From Polaribacter haliotis (GTDB lineage Bacteria > Bacteroidota > Bacteroidia > Flavobacteriales > Flavobacteriaceae): 64,000 bases of DNA. Both the position numbers and the translations under genes were made by a program. Position 1 is the stretch's first letter. Every line of letters begins with the position of its first letter. This document shows positions 26,650-33,304 of this stretch, one piece after another. The stretch covers positions 1,327,501-1,391,500 of the forward strand of contig NZ_CP061813.1 of the NCBI RefSeq assembly GCF_014784055.1, given 5' to 3'. The notes beneath the pieces were generated by a model that ran no database searches, was not told where the DNA came from, and worked only from the letters and a program-made list of their open reading frames with translations.

Positions 26650-26686
26650 AAAAAAGGTAGTAATTAAAATTACTACCTTTTTTTTA
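26650..26686. terminator. Bidirectional terminator between katG and the methyltransferase
   Basis: AAAAAGGTAGTAA pairs with TTACTACCTTTTT around a short A/T loop, with an A-tract before and a T-tract after. It ends just one base before the stop (26687) of the -1 frame of the methyltransferase. That placement supports the longer, frameshifted reading as the ancestral gene end. Confidence 0.9.
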
Positions 26687-27384
26687 TTATATTCTTTTTA
26701 AAATATAAAAAACTTGCGAATTTAAATTTCTAAAGAAGTTAAAGGGAGAGTATTCCTTTTTCAAAATTTGTAAATTTTCTTCGAAAAACACTTCTTCTAA
26801 TTTATTATAATTGAACCCAATGTGAGTTAAAATATAACCGTTTTTTTCGGTTCTATTTACTGGTTTAAAAACAGTGCCTTAAAAATATTCTTTCTATTAG
26901 TATCTTTTTCTGTCTGTTTTATGGATAGTCTAATTAAATTTTTTACAAATGAGGCAACACCAACTTCAATAGGAACTGAAACAACAATTTGCCCTTTTTC
27001 TTTTAGCTTCTCTTTTATTTGTTTTAATAATTTAGATTGATTTTCTTTACTAAAGTGTTCTAAAACTTCTAAACAATAAATAACATCGAAGTTTTCTTTA
27101 GTTTGATTTAAGTTATTAATTAATAAGAAATCTTCATTAGAAATATTTGTTTCTAATTGATCAAACATATCTGTTACAGGTTCGTAACCTGTAATTTTTG
27201 CATTTACTTTTTCTTTTAATAATTTTAAAAAATAACCATCTCCAGTTCCAAAGTCTAACAAAGAAAAATTGTCTGAAAGTTCAATTAAATTTAATGCTTT
27301 TTTAAAACGTTTGTTATGTGAAAGTCTTTTAAAAAAAGAACGGTTTTTAATAGTTAAATTAGAATAGATATATTTTTTAGTCAT
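26687..27384 (-). CDS. Class I SAM methyltransferase interrupted by a -1 frameshift
   Basis: From ATG 27384 the zero frame gives 175 residues ending at TAA 26857. It holds SAM motif I SLLDFGTGDGYFLKLL and the later motifs FDVIYCLEVLEHFS and KGQIVVSVPIEVG. The protein should not end there. In the -1 frame, from 26863 down to TAA 26687, 58 more residues continue the family pattern: PVNRTEKNGYILTHIGFNYN, then LEEVFFEENLQILKKEYSPF and finally SQVFYILKRI. Joined, they make 232 residues, a normal size. The switch falls on T TTA AAC (26869-26863). It is either a one-base deletion in a T-run, a sequencing error, or programmed frameshifting. It is last in a six-gene operon, 11 bases after the regulator gene. 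The substrate is unknown. Confidence 0.8.
26863..26869 (-). other. Slippery heptamer T TTA AAC at the frameshift
   Basis: In the zero frame the codons are TTA (26868-26866) and AAC (26865-26863) preceded by T at 26869, a canonical X XXY YYZ heptamer. A -1 slip leads directly into the conserved continuation. The zero-frame stop follows one codon later. Ten bases downstream, AACCG and CGGTT (26852-26848 and 26840-26836) can form a short 5-bp hairpin with an A-rich loop, which is weak for a frameshift stimulator. Confidence 0.55.
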
Positions 27385-27395
27385 CTAATTTTTAA

Positions 27396-28559
27396 TTATT
27401 TACTCGCAAACAACTTCACATCATTTACAGAGACCTCTTTTTCTCCTAAAATAATTAAACGTTCTACAACGTTTCTTAACTCACGAATGTTTCCTGTCCA
27501 ATTATATTCTTGTAATAACTGTATAGCTTCCGTTGAAAAGTTTTTCAAAGCCATTCCTTGTTCTTCCGAAATCTTTTTTGCGAAGAAATCTACCAATAAA
27601 GGAATATCTTCTCTACGATCGTTTAAAGCTGGAACTTTTATTAAAATAACCGCCAATCTGTGGTATAAATCTTCTCTAAACCTACCTTTAGCAATTTCTT
27701 CTTGAAGATTTTTATTTGTTGCAGCTACTACTCTAACATTTACTTTTATATCTTTATCTGAACCCACTCTAGAAATTCTACTTTCTTGAAGCGCACGTAA
27801 AACTTTTGCTTGTGCAGATAAACTCATATCTCCAATTTCATCTAAAAAAATAGTTCCTCCATTTGCAGCTTCAAATTTACCTGCTCTGTCTTTATTTGCT
27901 CCTGTAAAAGAACCTTTTATGTGTCCAAATAATTCACTTTCTATTAGTTCTGAAGGAATTGCCGCACAATTTACTTCAATCATAGAACCTTTATGACGAT
28001 TAGATTTTTCGTGTAACCAATGTGCTACCAATTCTTTTCCTGTACCATTTGGCCCTGTAATTAAAACTCTTGCATCTGTTGCTGCAACTTTTTCTATAAT
28101 TTCTTTAATATGAGAAATAGCATCGCTTTCGCCAACCATTTCGTAATTTTTACTTACTTTTTTCTTTAAACGTTTGTTTTCTACAACCAAAGTTTTCTTT
28201 TCCAAAGCGTTTCTAACCGTATTTAAAAGTCTATTTAAATCTGGTGGTTTAGAAATATAATCGAAGGCTCCCAAACGCATTGTATTTACAGCTGTATCTA
28301 AATCTCCATGACCAGAAATCATTACAATTGGCACTTCTGGTTTTATCTTTTTTGCTTTCTCCAAAACCTCAACACCATCCATTTTAGGCATTTTAATGTC
28401 ACAAAGAACTAAATCGTAATCTTTGTCTTTTATCATTTCTATTCCAGCCAAACCATCTTCTGCTTCTTCAACAACATATGTGTCGTTTTCTTCAGAAATA
28501 ATTTTTGTTAAAACTCTTCTAATCGCTGCTTCGTCTTCTATTACTAATATTGTTGGCAT
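27396..28559 (-). CDS. Sigma-54-type response regulator without a DNA-binding domain
   Basis: The 387-residue protein has a receiver domain (about 1-120) with the phosphorylated Asp54 in LVLCDIKMPKMDG. A sigma-54 AAA+ domain (about 140-365) follows, with Walker A TGPNGTGKELVAHWL, the GAFTGA-type loop GSFTGA, Walker B FLDEIGDMSL and the arginine region VERLIILGEKEVS. It stops about 20 residues later at DVKLFASK. NtrC-family activators normally continue with a Fis-type helix-turn-helix, which is absent. It could act from solution on sigma-54 or through a partner. Its start overlaps the upstream membrane-protein gene by one base. No histidine kinase is adjacent. Confidence 0.93.
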   Translation of the reverse strand: MPTILVIEDEAAIRRVLTKIISEENDTYVVEEAEDGLAGIEMIKDKDYDLVLCDIKMPKMDGVEVLEKAKKIKPEVPIVMISGHGDLDTAVNTMRLGAFDYISKPPDLNRLLNTVRNALEKKTLVVENKRLKKKVSKNYEMVGESDAISHIKEIIEKVAATDARVLITGPNGTGKELVAHWLHEKSNRHKGSMIEVNCAAIPSELIESELFGHIKGSFTGANKDRAGKFEAANGGTIFLDEIGDMSLSAQAKVLRALQESRISRVGSDKDIKVNVRVVAATNKNLQEEIAKGRFREDLYHRLAVILIKVPALNDRREDIPLLVDFFAKKISEEQGMALKNFSTEAIQLLQEYNWTGNIRELRNVVERLIILGEKEVSVNDVKLFASK

Positions 28560-29428
28560 TATAATCTGAATTTAATTCCTGTTCTTAAATAAAATGTGTT
28601 TAAATTGTCTAACGTAAAAACGTTATCTCTATCTGCGTTTCTTAAAACATTGTTTAATCTTAATGTATACCCACTATATGCAAACCAAACTAAATGTTTT
28701 GTAAATTGATATTCGTAACCTAAACCAGCAACAACTAACGATAACGAAATATTATCTACTTGATTACCATTTACCATTGTTGGTTTTTGTAAATGTGCAA
28801 AATAACCATCTAAACCTACAAAAGATTGCAAACTTTTTTCTGGACTAAAGGCATATTTTAAATTCATTTTTGGCACTCCAACTGTGTAAGACCATTTTTC
28901 TGTCATCTGCCTAAAATAGCTAATTAATGGAAGTGGAAATGGAATTCCTGCAGTTGTATTATAAGTTAGACCTAAAATTAATCGATAAGGTTTTTCAAGC
29001 TCTTTTGCTTTTGTTCGGTCTTTAATAAAGAAAACTCCACCATTAACAAAAAAGTCTTTATTCGTTATTTTTTTATTTAATGTAGAAGCTAATCTTGGAG
29101 TAATACTGTAAGCAACTCTCCAATATTCATTCATTTTATAAGTATAAGCTAAATTTAAATCTATAATAGTAATTGTTTCTATTGCAGAAGTATCGAAAGG
29201 ATATTTATCATTTAAATTTAAATATATTCTGTTGTATTCGGAACCAATAACAAAGTAACTATCTTCCTTAATTTTAATTGGGTAATTTACCAATGCTCTA
29301 ATTCTTGTATATTGATCTTCGGATTTATTCTTTGGAATAAAAGAATATTCTAATCTTGCCAAATCTGTAAGTTGCGCATTTGCACTTACACATACGAACA
29401 TTAAAATCAATACTAAAAACTTTTTCAT
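28559..29428 (-). CDS. Outer-membrane beta-barrel protein (DUF6268-like)
   Basis: The 289-residue protein has a signal peptide (MKKFLVLILMFVCVSANAQ). Its remaining residues are rich in alternating hydrophobic and polar strands with aromatic girdles, and the C-terminus ends in TFYLRTGIKFRL, the usual outer-membrane barrel ending. There is no catalytic motif. From memory the pattern resembles DUF6268 barrels of Bacteroidota, unconfirmed. It lies between the MscS gene and the response regulator in the same operon, with gaps of 13 and -1 bases. Confidence 0.75.
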   Translation of the reverse strand: MKKFLVLILMFVCVSANAQLTDLARLEYSFIPKNKSEDQYTRIRALVNYPIKIKEDSYFVIGSEYNRIYLNLNDKYPFDTSAIETITIIDLNLAYTYKMNEYWRVAYSITPRLASTLNKKITNKDFFVNGGVFFIKDRTKAKELEKPYRLILGLTYNTTAGIPFPLPLISYFRQMTEKWSYTVGVPKMNLKYAFSPEKSLQSFVGLDGYFAHLQKPTMVNGNQVDNISLSLVVAGLGYEYQFTKHLVWFAYSGYTLRLNNVLRNADRDNVFTLDNLNTFYLRTGIKFRL

Positions 29429-29441
29429 ATTTTTTTCTGCT

Positions 29442-30398
29442 TTACTCTTCCTTTTTCTCTTCTTTCTTTACTTCTTGCTTTTCTTCTTTATGTTCTATTT
29501 CTTTTGGTTCGTTATTTTCTTTGACTACTTGTAATTTTGCCTGCGGATAAAAATGCACATCTCTTTGTGGAAAAGGAATAGTAACATTATTATCTCTAAA
29601 TGCTTTATCTATTTCGAAACGCAAATCACTTTGTACAAATCGTGTTTCGAAACTATCGTTTAAAGAAAACACCAACTTAAAATTCAAAGAACTGTCTGCA
29701 AAATCTGTAAACAACACACTTGGTTCTGGAACTTTTAAAATTTTAGCATGCTTTTTAGCAGTTTCCATGAGAATATTTTTCACTAACCCAACATCACTTC
29801 CATAAGAAACTCCCACTGTTACAGATTCTCTTGTTTCTGTTCCATTTTCGGTCCAATTGAACAAGATATTGGTTAAATATAAATGATTGGGAATTACCAA
29901 AACCTTATTATCAATCGTTACTGCTCTTGTGGTTCTTAAACGAATATCTAAAACCCGACCCACTTTTCCTTCTAATTCAATAATATCTCCAACATGTACA
30001 GATTGGTCTACCAATATAAAAATCCCAGAAATAATATCTTGAAACAACGTTTGCAAAGCCAAACCAACACCAATTAAAAGTGCTGCAGAAGCTGCAAAAA
30101 CCGCAGTTACATTTACTCCTGAAGAATGCATTGCAATTAAGAAAATAACGAGGAAAACAAACCACCTGATGTAGGTAAAAACAGTAACAAACTTGTGTTT
30201 ATCGTTCTCTGGAAGCTTTCTTGTTATTAATCTTCGTACAAATTTAAGCAAGATTGCTGTTACGATTAGCGCAATCGCAACAAATAGTAACCCTTTTACA
30301 GTTATACTTATTTCTTTCGAAAAAACGAATGTGTATTCTAAAATAGAATTTGCTTCTTCTACAATTGTATCTGCTACTTGCTCTATCTTGTCTTGCAT
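29442..30398 (-). CDS. MscS-family mechanosensitive ion channel, first paralogue
   Basis: The 318-residue inner-membrane protein has three to four N-terminal membrane segments. The pore-lining TM3 is rich in Gly and Ala (FAASAALLIGVGLALQTLFQ), and the MscS beta domain DIISGIFILVDQSVHVGDII with VLVIPNHLYLTNILFNW follows. The last 30 residues are a Lys/Glu tail. MscS channels release solutes under hypo-osmotic stress. It follows the ABC permease gene by 4 bases, suggesting an envelope or osmotic-stress operon. Another MscS gene (38962) has a similar tail. Confidence 0.93.
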   Translation of the reverse strand: MQDKIEQVADTIVEEANSILEYTFVFSKEISITVKGLLFVAIALIVTAILLKFVRRLITRKLPENDKHKFVTVFTYIRWFVFLVIFLIAMHSSGVNVTAVFAASAALLIGVGLALQTLFQDIISGIFILVDQSVHVGDIIELEGKVGRVLDIRLRTTRAVTIDNKVLVIPNHLYLTNILFNWTENGTETRESVTVGVSYGSDVGLVKNILMETAKKHAKILKVPEPSVLFTDFADSSLNFKLVFSLNDSFETRFVQSDLRFEIDKAFRDNNVTIPFPQRDVHFYPQAKLQVVKENNEPKEIEHKEEKQEVKKEEKKEE

Positions 30399-30402
30399 TA
30401 TT

Positions 30403-31722
30403 TTAATATTTTAACCATTTGTACAAGTCTTTATAAGTTGCTTTTTTACCATACATTAAAATACCAACTCTATAAATTTTTGCCGCTAACCAAACCATAA
30501 AAACGAAGGTAGCTACTAATAAGCTCATCGAAATTGCTAATTCTGTCCAAGAAACTCCAAAAGGGACTCTCATTAACATTACAATTGGCGATGTTAACGG
30601 AATATATGAAAAAATTATCGAAACAGGTCCATGAGGATCATTTACAACAGTTGCAAAACCAACGTAAACACCTAATATTAAAGGTAACATAATTGGCAAC
30701 ATAAATTGTTGCGTGTCAGTTTCGTTGTCTACAGCAGCTCCTACTGCTGCAAAAAGTGAACTATACAACATAAATCCACCTAAAAAATAGAAGATAAATA
30801 GCACAAATAACTTTAAAATTGGTAAGCCTAATATTTCTTGAACTACCAATTGCATTTTATCTCCTTCTGCTACATTTTTAACAGCATCCATTTGTTCTGC
30901 AGAAACAGACGTGTTTTGCATTTGAGACATATCTACCCCAAATACAGAAGAAACGATTGTTAAAATAATGAACAATAAAATTCCCCAAATAAAAAATTGA
31001 AGCAAACCTGCAGACGCATTTCCAATGATTTTACCTAACATTAACTGAAAAGGTTTTACTGAAGAAACAATTATTTCTATAATTCTACTAGTTTTTTCTT
31101 CGATAACACTTCTCATTACAGAAGTTCCATAAATCATTACAAACATCATTAACAAATAACCAGCAATTGCGCCAAAAATAATTTTAATCCAATTTCTTAA
31201 TTTTGATGATTCTTCTCCTGAAAAATCATACATTTTTATATCTGTATTAATTTTTGAAGCTTCAATTTGAGCTAAATCAATACCAAAACTGGTTAGTTTT
31301 TTATTTCTAAGTTTTTTCTCGATTTTACTTTCTAAAGAATTTATTAAAGACATATTTGGCGAATCTTTAGAATAAAATTCCACAGAACTTGCTAAAATTT
31401 CTAAACTATCGTTTTTTGGAATGTATAAAACTCCATAATAACTACCTTCTTCTACTTTTTTCTTAGTTTCATCGATTCCTGAAGATGTGAAATCTGTATA
31501 AATTATAGATTTCGTGTCTTTAAAATCACTTTTATCAAACAAACCAGAATTATCTACATAAACTATTTGTTTTGCCTTTTCGTCATTTTTCTTCATTAGA
31601 AAAACAACCAAAGTTAGCATCCCAACCATAATAAGTGGACTCAAAAAAGTCATTACTATAAATGATTTATTTCGAACCTTAGCAATAAATTCTCGCTGAA
31701 TAATTAATTTTAACTTACTCAT
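30403..31722 (-). CDS. ABC-2 type transporter permease (NatB-like)
   Basis: The 439-residue inner-membrane protein has one membrane segment near residue 30 (VMTFLSPLIMVGMLTLVVFL). A large extracytoplasmic part to about residue 180 and five or six further segments follow. The motif SVIEEKTSRIIEIIVSSVKP is the hallmark of NatB/ABC-2 exporters. It pairs with the ATPase two bases upstream. Members export sodium, drugs or lipid-like substrates; the cargo here is unknown. Confidence 0.92.
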   Translation of the reverse strand: MSKLKLIIQREFIAKVRNKSFIVMTFLSPLIMVGMLTLVVFLMKKNDEKAKQIVYVDNSGLFDKSDFKDTKSIIYTDFTSSGIDETKKKVEEGSYYGVLYIPKNDSLEILASSVEFYSKDSPNMSLINSLESKIEKKLRNKKLTSFGIDLAQIEASKINTDIKMYDFSGEESSKLRNWIKIIFGAIAGYLLMMFVMIYGTSVMRSVIEEKTSRIIEIIVSSVKPFQLMLGKIIGNASAGLLQFFIWGILLFIILTIVSSVFGVDMSQMQNTSVSAEQMDAVKNVAEGDKMQLVVQEILGLPILKLFVLFIFYFLGGFMLYSSLFAAVGAAVDNETDTQQFMLPIMLPLILGVYVGFATVVNDPHGPVSIIFSYIPLTSPIVMLMRVPFGVSWTELAISMSLLVATFVFMVWLAAKIYRVGILMYGKKATYKDLYKWLKY

Positions 31723-31724
31723 AA

Positions 31725-32654
31725 TTAATTGTTTTTATTTATTGCTTGAATAAAAATATCGTTCGCACTTGGAATCAATTCCACAAAATGTTGCACTTCT
31801 CCTCTACTCGTTAAGAAAGATAATAAATCGTTAGATGTACTATTTTCGTTTAACTGAACATTTAACGTTAAACCATCATTCAATAATTTAAAATCTGCAG
31901 GCGACACTTTAAAATTTTCTTTCAATGTATTTTCTACTTCCTTCGGATTTGTAGTTTTTAAACCAACTTGAAAGGTATTTGTTCTAAATTCTCTTTTGAT
32001 ATCTTGTAATTTTCCATCTAAAATTAAATTCGACTTATTAATTAAAGCAATCTCATCGCACATTTCTTCTACGGATTCCATTCTATGTGTAGAAAAAATA
32101 ATGGTTGCACCTTCATTTCTTAATTGTAGAATTTCATTTGCAATTAATTGCGCATTAATAGGATCGAAACCAGAAAAAGGCTCATCAAAAATTAATAATT
32201 TAGGATTGTGCATTACTGTTACAATAAACTGTACTTTTTGTGCCATTCCTTTAGAAAGCTCTTCAATTTTCTTTCCCCACCAAGCAGTAATGTCGAATTT
32301 TTCGAACCAATATTGTAATCTTTTCTTTGCTTCAGACTTACTTAAACCTTTTAATTGTGCCAAATACAAAGCTTGTTCGCCAACTTTCATCGATTTATAT
32401 AAACCACGTTCTTCTGGCAAATATCCAATTTGCTCTATATGATGTGGTGCCAATTTTTCTCCATCTAATAAAATAGACCCAGAATCTGGCAATGTAATTT
32501 GGTTAATTATTCTTATTAAAGAAGTTTTTCCTGCACCATTTGGTCCTAACAATCCATAAACACTTCCCTTTGGAATATGTATGGAAACATCATTTAACGC
32601 AGTAAAATCGCCATATTTTTTTACGATATTATTTATTTCTAATAAATTATTCAT
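31725..32654 (-). CDS. ABC transporter ATP-binding protein (NatA-like)
   Basis: The 309-residue ATPase has Walker A GLLGPNGAGKTSLIRI, the Q-loop region IGYLPEERGLYKSM, signature ELSKGMAQKVQF, Walker B LLIFDEPFSGFDP and switch histidine IIFSTHRMESVEEM. About 85 residues of a C-terminal accessory domain follow. It energises the NatB-like permease encoded 2 bases downstream. It is first in a leftward six-gene operon, divergent from the MarR beta-oxidation operon. Confidence 0.96.
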   Translation of the reverse strand: MNNLLEINNIVKKYGDFTALNDVSIHIPKGSVYGLLGPNGAGKTSLIRIINQITLPDSGSILLDGEKLAPHHIEQIGYLPEERGLYKSMKVGEQALYLAQLKGLSKSEAKKRLQYWFEKFDITAWWGKKIEELSKGMAQKVQFIVTVMHNPKLLIFDEPFSGFDPINAQLIANEILQLRNEGATIIFSTHRMESVEEMCDEIALINKSNLILDGKLQDIKREFRTNTFQVGLKTTNPKEVENTLKENFKVSPADFKLLNDGLTLNVQLNENSTSNDLLSFLTSRGEVQHFVELIPSANDIFIQAINKNN

Positions 32655-32692
32655 TAATTATTCTAAATTAAAACCATTAATTTTCTCTAATA

Positions 32693-32700
32693 CAAACTTA
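32693..32700 (-). promoter_or_regulatory. Predicted -7 element for the ABC-MscS operon
   Basis: The leftward strand reads TAAGTTTG, a full match to TAnnTTTG, 39 bases before the ATPase ATG at 32654. The MarR operators lie 60-110 bases further upstream, so shared control is possible but unproven. Confidence 0.45.
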
Positions 32701-32759
32701 CATATTTTGTAGGTATTTGTATTATTAATATTCGAAAGCTTCAGCATTAATTTTTTGTT

Positions 32760-32809
32760 AAATTTACTATGCGTGCATAACTTTTTTAAAATTTACTATG
32801 CGTGCATAA
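32760..32809. promoter_or_regulatory. Two MarR-type operator copies
   Basis: A 21-base direct repeat, AAATTTACTATGCGTGCATAA, occurs at 32760-32780 and 32789-32809. Each copy contains the palindrome TATGC-GT-GCATA (32768-32779 and 32797-32808). The centres are 29 bases apart, close to three helical turns, so two dimers would bind one DNA face. The second copy lies in the -33 region of the MarR operon promoter, which fits repression. Confidence 0.75.
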
Positions 32810-32819
32810 TAAATTTTTA

Positions 32820-32827
32820 TATCTTTG
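32820..32827 (+). promoter_or_regulatory. Predicted -7 element for the MarR/beta-oxidation operon
   Basis: TATCTTTG matches TAnnTTTG and ends 5 bases before the ATG at 32833. The mRNA would have almost no leader. The palindromic operators sit 12 and 41 bases upstream. Confidence 0.5.
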
Positions 32828-32832
32828 AGCCA

Positions 32833-33291
32833 ATGGAGAAATATAAATCGATAGATCATCAATTAAGAGCAACTTGGCAAGCAGTTGCCAAAATGTATAA
32901 CGAACAAGCGTTAACTCATAATAGTACAATGGCTACAGCTTTTGTATTATTAAATATTGATAAAATTAACGGAACTCCATCCACAGCATTAGGGCCTTTA
33001 ATGGGAATGGAACCTACAAGCCTTTCACGAATTTTAAAAAACATGGAAGATAAAGGAGCTATTTGTAGAGAAAAAAATCCTGATGATGGTAGAAGTGTAA
33101 TTATAAAACTAACTGAATATGGAAAAGAAATGAGAGCCGTTTCTAAAGGACATGTTATTCAATTTAATGAAACTGTAATACAAAATGTATCTCAGAAAGA
33201 TTTAGAAGGTTTTTTTAATGTGACTTCAAAAATAAATAAATTAATTTCTGATAAAGAAATTTACAAGGAAACAAGCAACAAAGCAGTATAA
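32833..33291 (+). CDS. MarR-family transcriptional regulator of beta-oxidation
   Basis: The 152-residue protein has the winged helix-turn-helix of MarR. STALGPLMGMEPTSLSRILK is the recognition segment and ICREKNPDDGRSVIIKLTEYG the wing. The open frame extends to an ATG at 32755, but that would read through both operators and the promoter, so the ATG at 32833 (MEKYKSIDHQLRATWQ) is chosen. It is the first gene of the fatty-acid operon. By analogy to fatty-acid MarR regulators it probably represses the operon until an acyl-CoA or fatty acid binds; the ligand is inferred. Confidence 0.92.
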   Translation: MEKYKSIDHQLRATWQAVAKMYNEQALTHNSTMATAFVLLNIDKINGTPSTALGPLMGMEPTSLSRILKNMEDKGAICREKNPDDGRSVIIKLTEYGKEMRAVSKGHVIQFNETVIQNVSQKDLEGFFNVTSKINKLISDKEIYKETSNKAV

Positions 33292-33304
33292 AAACAATAA
33301 ACAA

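Noticed and set aside
31996..32442. 148-codon + strand frame opposite the ABC ATPase
   Set aside because: It is antisense to Walker and signature motifs that fix the true frame, and has no family features.
32755..32832. Upstream ATG start for the MarR gene
   Set aside because: It would translate through both operator palindromes and the promoter element. The 26 added residues do not look like a MarR N-terminus.
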